From positions 1 through 64,000 of the forward strand of contig CALJAM010000024.1 in NCBI GenBank assembly GCA_938027685.1: a stretch of DNA of 64,000 nt, given 5' to 3'. Made by a program: the position numbers and the translations under genes. Under the pieces are notes generated by a model, which worked only from the letters and a program-made list of their open reading frames with translations, ran no database searches and was not told the origin of the DNA. Positions within the stretch are counted from its first letter, which is position 1. The number at the start of each line of letters is the position of its first letter. Below are positions 1-9,417 of the stretch, one piece after another. Source of the stretch: an uncultured Bryobacteraceae bacterium (GTDB lineage: Bacteria; Acidobacteriota; Terriglobia; Bryobacterales; Bryobacteraceae).

Positions 1-106
1 CGTGTCTAAAATAGGTCGTTTTTCCACGAGCGAAGCTTTGAGCAAATGCCGCCGCTTACTGGCTCGGGATGGTTTCTCGGGCGTCGGTTCGTCCCTCGGG
101 AGAAGC

Positions 107-1417
107 TTACCGGGCCATGAGCCTCAGCAGCAGCCCCAAAAGCGTCAAAAAAAGTTCGGCTGCCCGCTCGGCAGCCGCCTTCGGCTTGCCCGCCCCATAG
201 AGCGCCCGCAGCAGCAGCGCCAAGTTGCAGGCCATCGCTTGCAAGAGGACCTTCTTGTGCACGTTCCCGCGCCCGCGCACCGTCAGACGCCTGAGTCCCC
301 CGCTGGCGAACTGATGGGCGAAGTTCCGCTCGATCTTCTCGCCTCGCGCCGCCTGCAGTCGCTTGCCCCGCAGCCCTCGAATCCGCCGCCGGTTGGCGTA
401 GACCGCCCTCTGCGCCACCGCTCGGCCCCGCCAGCGGCGCCGCCCCCGCTCCGGCTCGGCAATGTAGCTGCGCACGCCCATCTCCTCCAGCTCGCGCAAC
501 ACCTCGTTGCTGTGATAGCCCTTGTCGGCTACCACCTCGCTCACCCCTTCCGGATCCACCGGCGCTTGGCCTTCCGCGGTCACTATCGGAATCAGCTCCG
601 CCACCGCCTCGCCGGCCGCCGACACCGTCTGGCCGATCGTCTCCGTGTCCGCCGCCGCTCCCCCGTGGGTAGTCACCGCCAGGATCGCCCCGCTCGTCAT
701 GTCCACCGCTTCTTCCACCTTGTAGGCCAGCCCCGTGCGGCCGTCCTTGAGGCGCGTGATCTCGGCCTCCCGATCGTGGGGGTTCACCCATTCGGCGTTG
801 GAGACCTGCTTGGCCCGGCGGCGATCCATGCGCCGCAGCGCCGCCCGATCCGGCGCCTCCAGCCCCGCCGTGGCGGCCAGCCGCTCCAGATACTCCTGGT
901 AGCTCTCGCCCGTGTCGCGCCGCACGATGGAGCGCATCGCCGCATTGGCCTCCAGCGTGGTCGCATCCACCCCGATCGTCTTGCCCTGGATGAGCCCCGC
1001 CCGCGCCAGCTGCGCCAGCACCCAGGCGAAGATCCGCTGGTGCGTCTCGCCGTCGATGAGCCGCCTGGTGCGCGACACGGTGACGTGGTCCGGCGTGGCC
1101 TCATCGAGCCCGTAGCCGAGAAACTCGCGCACGCTCAACGAGTCGGCCGCCCGCCAGGCGATGGCCCGCTCGCTGTCGAGCCCTTCGAAAAAGCCCACCA
1201 GCATCAGCCGGAAGTAGACGCCCGGCGGCAGCGACGGCCGCCCCCGCCGCTCGGCGTAGAAGCGGCGGCACTCGCGCTCGCAGAACTCGTCAAAGCCGGC
1301 CGCCCGGAGAACCTCGTTCAGCTTCCGGTAGAAGGGATGTCCCGGCGCCTGGACCAGCTCGGTGTGGTAGAACAGCGCCCCCGGCCGCTGCCGGTGGCGG
1401 TGCGTTCCCATCGCCAT
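107..1417 (-). CDS. IS transposase, DDE superfamily
   Basis: A 436-aa transposase. The N-terminal half (about residues 20-125) has the DUF772-type layout found in IS5/IS1182 transposases. It is followed by a DDE_Tnp_1-type catalytic region: the first acidic residue lies in 'TIGVDATTLEANAA', the second in 'VVADKGYHSNE', and the closing segment is 'GEKIERNFAHQFASGGLRR', the usual place of the catalytic glutamate. The length is full and there is no internal stop. Two in-frame ATGs (at 1417 and 1411) are possible starts. A TATAAT box lies so close upstream that the message would be nearly leaderless. Exact IS family assignment is uncertain; that it is a transposase is certain. Confidence 0.93.
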   Translation of the reverse strand: MAMGTHRHRQRPGALFYHTELVQAPGHPFYRKLNEVLRAAGFDEFCERECRRFYAERRGRPSLPPGVYFRLMLVGFFEGLDSERAIAWRAADSLSVREFLGYGLDEATPDHVTVSRTRRLIDGETHQRIFAWVLAQLARAGLIQGKTIGVDATTLEANAAMRSIVRRDTGESYQEYLERLAATAGLEAPDRAALRRMDRRRAKQVSNAEWVNPHDREAEITRLKDGRTGLAYKVEEAVDMTSGAILAVTTHGGAAADTETIGQTVSAAGEAVAELIPIVTAEGQAPVDPEGVSEVVADKGYHSNEVLRELEEMGVRSYIAEPERGRRRWRGRAVAQRAVYANRRRIRGLRGKRLQAARGEKIERNFAHQFASGGLRRLTVRGRGNVHKKVLLQAMACNLALLLRALYGAGKPKAAAERAAELFLTLLGLLLRLMAR

Positions 1418-1422
1418 GCCCT

Positions 1423-1451
1423 ATTATAAATCGAAACATTTTCATGCGCAA
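1423..1451 (-). promoter_or_regulatory. Putative transposase promoter inside the IS end
   Basis: On the minus strand a perfect TATAAT (1423-1428) is preceded after 17 bases by TTGCGC (1446-1451), a 4/6 match to the -35 consensus. The predicted transcription start, about 7 bases downstream, falls on the first ATG of the transposase (1417), which implies a leaderless or very short leader. The stretch is strikingly AT-rich for this genome. Prediction only. Confidence 0.5.
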
Positions 1452-1476
1452 ATGATTTATTGCCATTTTAGACACA

Positions 1477-2008
1477 GCCTGCTAAGAGTCTATTGGGAAA
1501 CTCTTACCGGCAGCCTGATACGGTCGTGTGACGCCGCCTTCGATTGTGCGTAGTGAATCACCTGCCGCACTTAGTAAGTCTTGAAGGTAATGTTTGAACA
1601 GCTACTTCACCCGGCTCCTTACGGGACGTCAATCCGAGGTGCACCCCCGGCAGATGTCTTGAAAAACTTTCGAGCACTTGCCCTACGACCTGCCTACGTT
1701 ATGAGCCCTTGATTTCGGGGGCTCGAAACGGGCGCAATACGGGCGGTGCAACTTATCCACGCCGGTGTGCCGACATATCCTGGAAACAAGAGGCTGCTGC
1801 GCGGCTCGTCCCAGTCCGTGATTCGAAGCCGCGCGGAAGCGCTTCATCACCGTCCTTGCCGCAGGCTCCGGCCCGGGGAGTCTGTTGGGAAAACCGTTCC
1901 GGCCTTACTATCGAGAGTTACTAACCGCCGCCAGTGATCGATGCCGACCGTCAAAGGCGGCGGCACGCGGGCGTGTCGGCGCGCCGGAAAGAATTGATCG
2001 ATCAACTC
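1477..2008. other. Gene-free stretch beside the IS
   Basis: About 530 bases with no open frame that resembles a protein. Short frames exist, but their translations have no recognisable motif. A weak imperfect 25-bp direct repeat (about 20/25 identical) is found at 1486-1510 and 1878-1902. This may be decayed sequence or the downstream region of the metzincin gene that ends at 2009. No terminator hairpin with a T-tract was seen. Confidence 0.5.
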
Positions 2009-4534
2009 CTAAATTTGGATGGGGAGGTAGTAGGGCAGGGAAACGCGCTCGCCGACCGACACCGTGATCGGCACTGTCGGACCACCGGGTACGCCGCTCG
2101 CCAGCATGAACACGACGAGATGGGCCCCCGATTCCGTCGCCGGGAAGACGGCCAAAGCCTGGTGCTCCAGGCCGCCTACGTTAACTCTGACAGCGGCCGG
2201 ATTGACCGTCGCGCCGGGCTCGGCCAGGCCGCGCACCGTAAGCGTAATCAGGTCTCCGGCCCGAGCGGCGCGCGCCGTGTTGCCCGCGCTCCCGTTCACG
2301 TGGGAGACAACCACCGGCGGTGGCGGATCGATGGTGACGATCACCGGATAGCTGCGCTCCTCCCCCACCTGCACGCGGAGGATCGCGGGACCGAGGGGTT
2401 GCGCCGGCGGGACCTGGAAAACGATCCGATTCGGCGCCACTGATTGCACCTGCACCGGCTCGTCATTCAAGGTTACCGTGACCACGCCCTGAGTCTCGGA
2501 AAGGTTGGATCCGCTGATCACTGCCAGCCCGCCAGGGTAAACGCTGGCGCGACCGGTCCTGGGGTCGGTCAACTGGGCATTGATGACGGGAATCCGCGGG
2601 TTGGGCGGCTCGATGACGAGTGCGAAGGGCTGCGTGATCGACCGCAGCCCGGTCGTGAGGGTCAACGAACTAGCAACACCGGGGGCGTTGGCGGCCACCG
2701 CGACGTTGGCCAGCAGGCGCGTCGGGCTCGTGACCCAAACGCGGCGCACGGTTACGTCGCTGCTTCCAAAACCGAGCTGCGTAGTGGCGTCAAACTTCGT
2801 ATTGAAGCCGGTCACCTCGATCATCGCCTCGACGCCCGCCGGCAGCGAGCTCAGCGAGAGCGAGATGAAGGGCAAATCAGCGGGCTCGTATTCGTACACC
2901 GGCAGTGAGCGACCTTGCAGGAACGATGAGGTCTGGCCGTCGGGGTTGATCGCCAGGACACTCGCGCGGTGGCCTCCCGGCGCTTCAGGGGGGACGACCA
3001 CCATGCGCCCCTCCTCCACGCTCAGCACACGCGCTTCTGTGCCGTCGAAAAAGATGCGCGTCTCCGGCGTCAGTCCGGTCCCAGTGAGAACCGCGATTCG
3101 GTTGCCGGAAGCGTCGGTCCCGGGGGATACCGTCAGAACGGCAGGCGGCTGCCGGTTCACGACGTTCAGGCCCGCGGGCACCACGTGCAGATCGCCGTTG
3201 TAAGAGAACAGCAGGTGGCGCGGCCCGGTGCCCGCCATCGGATGAAACGTGAAGCCCACCTGCAGGTAGCGCGGATCCGGCCCGTAAGCACGCAGCTCGC
3301 TTACCGCAGCTCCACCGCCCAGCAGGGAAACGCTCAATCCTGGTATCGGCGCTCCGCCGCTTGTGAGTCCCATGCTCTGGCTGACGGCGAGTAGGAACCA
3401 CCGCGAACTGGGGCCATTCACGTTGATGAATGCCGGCTTCACCGCCACGTTGCCGGGGAAACTGTACGTCGTCACGCCGTACAGCGGCGGAGCGGCGCGT
3501 CGCTGCACGCGGAAATTCACTCCTTCCGTCGTCGCACCGGCAGCTACGCTCAACGCGCCGGCGAAGGCCGGATTCCTGGTCCCCGGGAAGAACAAGGTCT
3601 CGAAGCTGTCTGGGGTGACGAACGGCGCTCCGGACCCGTCCACGGGCATCACGATGCCGTACGGACCCAGTTCGGGAGGCGGCAGCGGATGGACGTATAC
3701 GTAGTATTGACCCGGCGGCAACCCGTCGATCCGATAACTCCCGTCCGGGTGGGTCAGAGCGCTGATGGCATGGCCGCTGGGACTGATCGCCACCACCGAG
3801 GCCAGTGCAGCACCTTCACCCGAGCTCAGCCAGACTCGCCCCGATATGCTGCCCGTCCGCTTACGGAAGTCGGGCGAGGGATACAACAGCGAGATGCCGG
3901 CGACATCATCCGGCGTCAGCGGTTGACCCCGGGTGACGGCCCTGGTCACGTCCGTCGCCATCAGGCCGGAGGTAGCGGTGTGCTGCAGGCCGATAGCGTG
4001 GCCGAGCTCATGCAGCGTGGTCAGGAAAAAGCCGTCGGTGTAACTGGGGCGCTCCGTCAGATCGCGGCGCAGCACGACGACGGAGCGCAGGATCGGCACA
4101 AAGGAGCCGTCGCCGGCAGGGTTGACGTCAGCCCTGGCTACGGGACCGCCCATCGCGAGCACGCCCGGAGGCAGCTCCTCGAAGAGGATCTCGATGGCCG
4201 GCGTGGCGCGCGGCGTCTCAGGCGAGAACAGGCCCCCGTAAACGAGCCGCAGCTCGGATCCGGGAACCTGGCTCAGCACGCTCGCCGCAAGGCGGATCTG
4301 GCTCAGCACACTCGCGAAGCTGTCGTTCGGTCCGAATTGATCCGGGCCCCGTTCCGAGATCAAATAGGTGACAGCTCTGCCGGGCAGGGCGTTCAAGTCG
4401 AACTTCTCAGGAATCGCTACAAAGGGGCCGCTGCGGCTGCTGTAGTGGACGAAGTGGTAGTAGCCCGAGGCCGTCGCTGCAGAGAGGAGCGCCAGCGCCA
4501 GCGCGATCGGAGTTCGCAGCGACGCCTGATGCAT
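2009..4534 (-). CDS. Secreted matrixin-like metzincin with CarboxypepD_reg and TIG-type domains
   Basis: An 841-aa protein with a signal peptide (about 1-22). A metzincin catalytic domain covers about 35-220: the zinc site HELGHAIGLQH spans 175-185, with H175, H179 and H185 as ligands and E176 as catalytic base, and a Met-turn 'SGLMAT' follows at 189-194. About residues 230-300 form a carboxypeptidase-regulatory-like beta domain ('IDGLPPGQYYVYVHPL'). Then come an IPT/TIG-like domain and a C-terminal TIGR03437-type Ig-like region typical of Solibacter-group secreted proteins. It is expected to be an extracellular zinc endopeptidase of the M10 matrixin group. The preceding gene ends only 6 bases upstream, so the two are probably co-transcribed. 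The substrate is unknown. Confidence 0.88.
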   Translation of the reverse strand: MHQASLRTPIALALALLSAATASGYYHFVHYSSRSGPFVAIPEKFDLNALPGRAVTYLISERGPDQFGPNDSFASVLSQIRLAASVLSQVPGSELRLVYGGLFSPETPRATPAIEILFEELPPGVLAMGGPVARADVNPAGDGSFVPILRSVVVLRRDLTERPSYTDGFFLTTLHELGHAIGLQHTATSGLMATDVTRAVTRGQPLTPDDVAGISLLYPSPDFRKRTGSISGRVWLSSGEGAALASVVAISPSGHAISALTHPDGSYRIDGLPPGQYYVYVHPLPPPELGPYGIVMPVDGSGAPFVTPDSFETLFFPGTRNPAFAGALSVAAGATTEGVNFRVQRRAAPPLYGVTTYSFPGNVAVKPAFINVNGPSSRWFLLAVSQSMGLTSGGAPIPGLSVSLLGGGAAVSELRAYGPDPRYLQVGFTFHPMAGTGPRHLLFSYNGDLHVVPAGLNVVNRQPPAVLTVSPGTDASGNRIAVLTGTGLTPETRIFFDGTEARVLSVEEGRMVVVPPEAPGGHRASVLAINPDGQTSSFLQGRSLPVYEYEPADLPFISLSLSSLPAGVEAMIEVTGFNTKFDATTQLGFGSSDVTVRRVWVTSPTRLLANVAVAANAPGVASSLTLTTGLRSITQPFALVIEPPNPRIPVINAQLTDPRTGRASVYPGGLAVISGSNLSETQGVVTVTLNDEPVQVQSVAPNRIVFQVPPAQPLGPAILRVQVGEERSYPVIVTIDPPPPVVVSHVNGSAGNTARAARAGDLITLTVRGLAEPGATVNPAAVRVNVGGLEHQALAVFPATESGAHLVVFMLASGVPGGPTVPITVSVGERVSLPYYLPIQI

Positions 4535-4540
4535 GGAAGC

Positions 4541-5080
4541 CTACCTCGCCGAGGCTGCGAGCGCCGCGCGGATTCGGCGATCGAGATCGTCCAGTCTCAG
4601 CCGCAGCGGCACATCTCCCACAGGGCGTCCGGAGGCCGGATCCAGCATCACCTCAGGCGCGGCCGCCCGGGCGGCCACCAGCTCGCCCGCAGCATCCCGC
4701 TTGAGGTCAAAGACGCCCTGGGTGAACCCCAGAATGTGCGTCAGGCCGCTCGGGCCCCTCCACAGGAACAGAACGTACTCGTTACCCTCGCGCAGTTTGG
4801 GCGTACCGGCGAAGCTCTGACGCAGGCCCCCGAGCGTACCACCGGGCACCACGACCTCCATCTCGGAGGCGACCGGCCCCTTCCAGTGGTCGCTCACCTG
4901 GATGCGGTAATGCGTGTAGATCAGAGGGCCGCGCGCGGCGCACCAGGTCGCCGTGATGCGCCCGCGGACAATCGCCGTGGCTCGCCCCGCCATCTGCTCG
5001 AGCGAAAGTTGCTCGAGCGTGGTAGCCGGACCGAGCCCTGCCATGGCCGCGAGGAGGATACCGAGGCGGATCCGTTGCAT
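4541..5080 (-). CDS. Small secreted protein upstream of the metzincin
   Basis: A 179-aa protein beginning with a signal peptide ('MQRIRLGILLAAMAGLGPATT'). The start at 5080 is chosen over an in-frame ATG at 5107 because it puts the signal peptide at the N-terminus and has a GAGGG-like ribosome site just upstream. After the signal lies a globular, beta-rich domain ('AIVRGRITATW', 'YRIQVSDHWKG', 'EYVLFLWRGP') and a charged C-terminal helix. No catalytic motif is evident. It is followed after 6 bases by the metzincin gene, so it could be a partner, chaperone or inhibitor of the protease; this is inferred from position only. I do not recognise a named family. Confidence 0.75.
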   Translation of the reverse strand: MQRIRLGILLAAMAGLGPATTLEQLSLEQMAGRATAIVRGRITATWCAARGPLIYTHYRIQVSDHWKGPVASEMEVVVPGGTLGGLRQSFAGTPKLREGNEYVLFLWRGPSGLTHILGFTQGVFDLKRDAAGELVAARAAAPEVMLDPASGRPVGDVPLRLRLDDLDRRIRAALAASAR

Positions 5081-5218
5081 GAGTCGCCCTCGCCCAACTG
5101 TCGGCACGCGCGATGCCGGCGCAGCGGTGTTTTGTTTTCAGCCGATTAGCGTTGCCGGGGTGCCTGCCGCCGTGTCAGTCTGCCACAGTGTTGTGCCGCG
5201 CTGCCCCGTCCCTCGTCC

Positions 5219-7129
5219 TCAGCCTCTCGTCACCCCTTCGGGCACGATCAGCACCGGCGCGCCCAAAGCATGACGTACTGCATCAATTGTATCGCCGAAG
5301 ATCAGGTCCTGAAACCACTTATGCCCATGGCCGCCCATGACGACCAGGTCCGGCCGCACCTGCCGGGCAAAGCGCACGATCTCGCGACGAGGATCCCGCG
5401 AATGGCACAGCACAGATTCGACATCGACGCCCTGCTCCCTCAGCGCCGCGGCAATGTCGTCCAGATACTGGCGTCCGGCCTCGACTTCTGCGGTTTGCGA
5501 CAGCTCGCCGTAAATCTGGCTGGTGACGTCTTCCTCGACGTGGAGCAGATATAGCTTCGCCTTGTGCTCACGCGCCAGGCCCGCAGCGAAGCTCACGACG
5601 GCCCGGTCCATTTCGGTGTGATCCACGGGGGCCAGGATGGTCTTGAAAGCCGGCGCCCTCGGCTCAAGCTCCACCGGTAGTGGGGGCGGAGCCGGGCGGC
5701 CGATCTGTTTCAGGCGCAGAGGAAGCCAAGGCTCGAGCGTCACCCATGCCAGCGCCCCGACTAGCACCGCCGCGACCGGATAGAGCACGACCTCGACCAG
5801 CCACCGCCGATCTGCGGCTGCAGCCAGCCACTCGGCCACAGTCTGGACGACCAAGAGCACGTTCAAGCTGACGATGATGGCCGCCGCGATCCACGCCAGC
5901 CCACGCACCCATCCCGGATTAGCGAAGAGACCCATGCGCTGACGATCGCTGGTGAAGTGAATCAGCGGAATCACAGCGAAGGGAAGTTGCATGCTCAGGA
6001 CGACCTGGCTCAGGATCAGCAGCCGCAGGACGGCCTCGTCGCCTGCGATCGAAATGGTGATCGCCGCGGGCGTGATGGCGATGAGGCGCGTGATCAGGCG
6101 GCGCAGCCACGGCCGCATCCGTACGTGCAGGAAGCCCTCCATGACGATCTGTCCCGCCATGGTCCCCGTCATCGTCGAGGACTGCCCTGAAAGCAGCAAC
6201 GCCACGGCGAAAGCGATGCCGGCGAGCGTGGTGCCCAGCAGCGGAGCGAGCAGTTGGTGCGCCTGCTGGATCTCGGTCACCACGACGCCGGCTTTGAAAA
6301 ACACGGTGGCCGACAGGATCAGGATCGCGGCATTGACCAGCAAGGCTCCGTTGAGAGCCACTGCGGAGTCGATCAGGTTATAACGGCAGGCGCGTCGCTT
6401 GTCTTCGCTGGTCCGGCCGATGCGGCGCGTCTGCACCAGGGCCGAATGCAGGTAGAGGTTATGAGGCATTACCGTAGCGCCCAGCATGGCGAGGGCGACG
6501 TACAGGTTTTCCGTCGAAAGCCGGGGGACCAGCCCCGAAGCCACCTCACCAACGGCGGGCCGCGCCAGCCAGATCTCGACGAACATGCAGCCGGCGATCA
6601 CCGTGACCATGCTGAGCACGATGCCTTCGATCAACCGTATGCCGAAGCGCGAGAGACCGAGCAGCAGCAGCGTGTCTGCCGCGGTAATCAACACACCCCA
6701 CAGCAACGGAACCCCGAACAACAGATTCAGCGCGATCGCCGCTCCCAGCAGTTCCGCAAGATCGCAGGCCGCAATGGCGATCTCGCACAGAAACCAGAGC
6801 ACGTAATTGATGAACTGAGGGTACGTGTCCGCGCACGCCTGCGCCAGGTCGCGACCCGCCACGATGCCAAGCCGCGCGCTCAGCGTCTGCAGCAGGACGG
6901 CCATCGCGTTCGACATGACCAGCACCCATAGCAACTGGTAGCCGAAACGCGCACCCGCCTCCAGATCCGCCGCCCAGTTGCCGGGATCCATGTATCCCAC
7001 GCTGACCAGGTAGGCCGGGCCGGCGAAGGCGAACATGCGCCGCCAGATCGAGGGATGAGACGTGCCGACGCTGCCGTGAACCTCAGGCAGGGAAACGGGC
7101 CTGCGTGGAATCGGGCGAGTGCGGATCAT
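5219..7129 (-). CDS. Nramp-type divalent metal transporter fused to a universal stress protein domain
   Basis: A 636-aa protein. Residues about 30-440 form an Nramp/MntH metal-proton symporter with the family motifs 'DPGNWAAD' in the first membrane helix and 'MPHNLYLHS' in the sixth; these contain the metal-binding Asp, Asn and Met positions. Residues about 485-635 form a cytoplasmic UspA domain ('FKTILAPVDHTEMDRAVVSF', then 'DLVVMGGHGHKWFQDLIFG' resembling the nucleotide-binding loop). Likely Mn2+ or Fe2+ uptake across the inner membrane, with the Usp domain sensing nucleotide or stress. Its ATG overlaps the stop of the upstream YfhO-like gene in an ATGA, so the two are translationally coupled. 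The fusion is confidently visible; the ion is not. Confidence 0.92.
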   Translation of the reverse strand: MIRTRPIPRRPVSLPEVHGSVGTSHPSIWRRMFAFAGPAYLVSVGYMDPGNWAADLEAGARFGYQLLWVLVMSNAMAVLLQTLSARLGIVAGRDLAQACADTYPQFINYVLWFLCEIAIAACDLAELLGAAIALNLLFGVPLLWGVLITAADTLLLLGLSRFGIRLIEGIVLSMVTVIAGCMFVEIWLARPAVGEVASGLVPRLSTENLYVALAMLGATVMPHNLYLHSALVQTRRIGRTSEDKRRACRYNLIDSAVALNGALLVNAAILILSATVFFKAGVVVTEIQQAHQLLAPLLGTTLAGIAFAVALLLSGQSSTMTGTMAGQIVMEGFLHVRMRPWLRRLITRLIAITPAAITISIAGDEAVLRLLILSQVVLSMQLPFAVIPLIHFTSDRQRMGLFANPGWVRGLAWIAAAIIVSLNVLLVVQTVAEWLAAAADRRWLVEVVLYPVAAVLVGALAWVTLEPWLPLRLKQIGRPAPPPLPVELEPRAPAFKTILAPVDHTEMDRAVVSFAAGLAREHKAKLYLLHVEEDVTSQIYGELSQTAEVEAGRQYLDDIAAALREQGVDVESVLCHSRDPRREIVRFARQVRPDLVVMGGHGHKWFQDLIFGDTIDAVRHALGAPVLIVPEGVTRG

Positions 7130-9417
7130 GCACGCTCCTCGCTGTGCCGCACAGCCCCGGGCTCAGGGGGCCTGGAGCGGCGCCGCTCCAGCCAGAGCAA
7201 AGCGACGGCTCCCGCCATGGCCAGCAGCGTGGCCGCCCCACCCAGAATGACCGAGCGCGGGCGGTACTCCATCCGGATATGATGCAGGCCTCCCTCGACG
7301 ACGATTCCCCGCAGACACGTGTAGACCTGGTGGATTGGCGCGGGTTTCCCATCCACCCAAGCCCGCCAGCCGGGGAAAAAGTTTTCGCTGACGACGACCA
7401 TGCCCCGGCAGGCCATTCGGGCCTCGATTTCCAGCGCCTGCGTGTCGCGCCTGACCACGCGTATCACGTCCTCCCCCGGGGGGCATTCCTCCAAATCGGG
7501 CGGCTGACCCCGGATCCAGCCGGCCTTACGGAAGTCAAAGCCGGGATCCTCGAGGTAGCGGAAAGCTTCTTCGTCGGTTGCCACCGCCAGCAAACGGTGA
7601 ACGGCCCACGCTCTCGGCATGGCGCGCGGATTGAGGTAGACCTTCAGGCCGCTACCGCCTCGGAAGACCTCGCGGTAATCCGGTTGCGGAGGCTCCCCGG
7701 CGATCACGTAACCGACGCCCATCAGATCGTGGACGCGGCGCGAATGGATGCCCAAGCGAAGGAGGTTGTCCGGCAGGCTGGCCACGTACCCCGCGAAGGT
7801 GTCCAGGCCGTACCAATCGCCGAAATTGTAGGGGATGTGCTCGTCGGGCGCGGCAACGCGGGCGGGCCATGGCTGTGAACGAATAAATTCCGCTATGTCA
7901 GCGTGTTCGCCCATCTTGTTCAGGTATACGCTGCGATTTTTTTCGCGGCGGTGAGGCAAGGCGAACCCAGAGACGTTGCCCAGCTCGAGCAAGGTCACCA
8001 CCACCAAGCCTGCCATGGTAGCGCCCGGCGACAGGCGCCTGGCTGCCCCTGCGTAGATCAGCCCAGCCGTGAGCAGGGCTGCCAGCGCCGTGAGAGCGTA
8101 GCGGTCCTCCGGCACTTTTCCGACAGTCAATGAAACTACACAAGCACCCAGCAAGAGACCGGCGGCGGCCAGCAGCAGGCGGCTGGCGCGGGCGGCCGCA
8201 ACGAGGCTGTCGCTGGAAACTAACCTGTCGAATCCTAAGGCAGATAAGATCGTGAACCCAAAGTGAAATATGAAGATTGCCGACGAGGGTGTCCTAGCCT
8301 TCTCCACCAAAGGCGCCGCCGCGTACAGCATCCCGTGCCAGACGCTGTTCTGCCCCAACGAAATGATGAGGCCGCCGATGCCGACCGCGCCGAGGATTCT
8401 CACCTCGCGTCGGGCGAATCCCAGCAGCAGCCCCATCAGGGCAAGGGTCAGCACAGTGATGCCGGTGAACGGGTTCGCATGGCGGTGCACCCCGGGAATC
8501 ACGATTCCCAGCAGCGAAAGCGGGTTTAGCGAATACTCGGCGTGGACCGTGTAGGGGACCTTCTGCTTCCAGCCGACTGGATCTTCGACTCCCACCCAGC
8601 GCCTTGCGAGCCTTCCATATTCGTAGGCCGGCAGGATCTGGAGGGCGCCCGTCAGTGCCGTGAAGACAAGGAAGAGAACAGCGAGCCTGGCTGCACTCCA
8701 ATCGAACCGTCGGTGACGCAACGCGACGTAGTAGGCGCAAAGGGCGACTGCGGCCAGCGTCGTAAAGATCGGAATCTGGTGATGGCCGCTCAGCCAGGAC
8801 ATGCCGAGAAAGAGCCCGGCCAGTGCGGCGCTGGCGAGGGGTCGGACGCCCTCGAAGGAGCGGCGCAGAAAGCCGAACACCAGCGGTGCCCACACGGCGC
8901 CGTTCAGCATCTGGGGCCAATCCGTGGTTCCCACGTAACCGCCCAGCCCGAACGCCAGGCCGGCGATGGCCGATCCGCCGCGGCTGGCGCCAAGGTCTCT
9001 GGCGAACCAGTATGCGAAGGCGACCGCCATGAAATGGATGAGCACGAAGTACCAATGCAGGTAGGCCAGTCGGATCCAACCGTTGCGGAGCGGCATCAGA
9101 AAAAGGATCCAGTTCAACGGGTAAGCTGCACCCGGCTGAGCTTGGCCGATGAGCGACTGCCCGCTCCAAAGGTAAGGATCCCAGAGCGGCATGCCCCCCT
9201 TGTGCCATTCTCCGGCCTGAAACTGGAACCACGGCAGGACCTGGTTGGCCAGATCCGGGCTTTCGAGCCACGTGAACTGGTCGGTGAAGACCAGCTTCCA
9301 GTAGAAGCCCGCGGTAAGAAGCAGCAGGCCCAGCAGAATCCCCAGGGAAGCGGTGACGCGCCGCAGGCGGCCCGGTGGTGGAATTCGACCGGTCTGGTGG
9401 TTTTCGGCCGCCTGCAT
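7126..9417 (-). CDS. YfhO-like polytopic membrane protein (GT-C type)
   Basis: A 763-aa integral membrane protein. The start at 9417 places a short cytoplasmic tail before the first membrane helix ('LGILLGLLLLTAGFYWKLVF'); a longer frame reaches 9570 but would run into the divergent gene's leader and lacks a sensible N-terminus. The periplasmic loop after helix 1 carries the pattern 'WHKGGMPLWDPYLWSG', typical of YfhO-family proteins, followed by about 11 hydrophobic segments and a large soluble C-terminal domain before the last helix ('VILGGAATLLAMAGAVALLW'). YfhO proteins resemble GT-C glycosyltransferases and are linked to glycosylation of cell-wall polymers or lipids. The last codon overlaps the start of the Nramp-Usp gene. 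Confidence 0.8.
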   Translation of the reverse strand: MQAAENHQTGRIPPPGRLRRVTASLGILLGLLLLTAGFYWKLVFTDQFTWLESPDLANQVLPWFQFQAGEWHKGGMPLWDPYLWSGQSLIGQAQPGAAYPLNWILFLMPLRNGWIRLAYLHWYFVLIHFMAVAFAYWFARDLGASRGGSAIAGLAFGLGGYVGTTDWPQMLNGAVWAPLVFGFLRRSFEGVRPLASAALAGLFLGMSWLSGHHQIPIFTTLAAVALCAYYVALRHRRFDWSAARLAVLFLVFTALTGALQILPAYEYGRLARRWVGVEDPVGWKQKVPYTVHAEYSLNPLSLLGIVIPGVHRHANPFTGITVLTLALMGLLLGFARREVRILGAVGIGGLIISLGQNSVWHGMLYAAAPLVEKARTPSSAIFIFHFGFTILSALGFDRLVSSDSLVAAARASRLLLAAAGLLLGACVVSLTVGKVPEDRYALTALAALLTAGLIYAGAARRLSPGATMAGLVVVTLLELGNVSGFALPHRREKNRSVYLNKMGEHADIAEFIRSQPWPARVAAPDEHIPYNFGDWYGLDTFAGYVASLPDNLLRLGIHSRRVHDLMGVGYVIAGEPPQPDYREVFRGGSGLKVYLNPRAMPRAWAVHRLLAVATDEEAFRYLEDPGFDFRKAGWIRGQPPDLEECPPGEDVIRVVRRDTQALEIEARMACRGMVVVSENFFPGWRAWVDGKPAPIHQVYTCLRGIVVEGGLHHIRMEYRPRSVILGGAATLLAMAGAVALLWLERRRSRPPEPGAVRHSEERA

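Larger units (their letters stand above)
2..1475. mobile_element. Complete DDE insertion sequence (IS5/IS1182-like)
   Basis: An 11-bp perfect terminal inverted repeat (gtgtctaaaat) sits at 2-12 and, inverted, at 1465-1475. It brackets a single transposase gene that fills almost the whole element on the minus strand. The element is about 1.47 kb, a normal size for a one-gene DDE element. Its left end falls at the very edge of the window, so the left flank and any target-site duplication cannot be checked. The right boundary could be one base further. No passenger gene is present. The intact transposase frame suggests a recent or still active copy. Confidence 0.85.

Noticed and set aside
2-1429. 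A 475-codon open frame on the plus strand across the whole transposase
   Set aside because: It is antisense to a clear transposase; its Arg/His/Pro-rich translation is the expected shadow of GC-rich codons.
1486-1902. Imperfect 25-bp direct repeat beside the IS
   Set aside because: Only about 20 of 25 bases match and no element lies between; likely chance or very old remnant.
3689-5149. A 486-codon plus-strand frame opposite the metzincin pair
   Set aside because: Arg/Gln/His-rich antisense shadow that spans two real genes and their junction.
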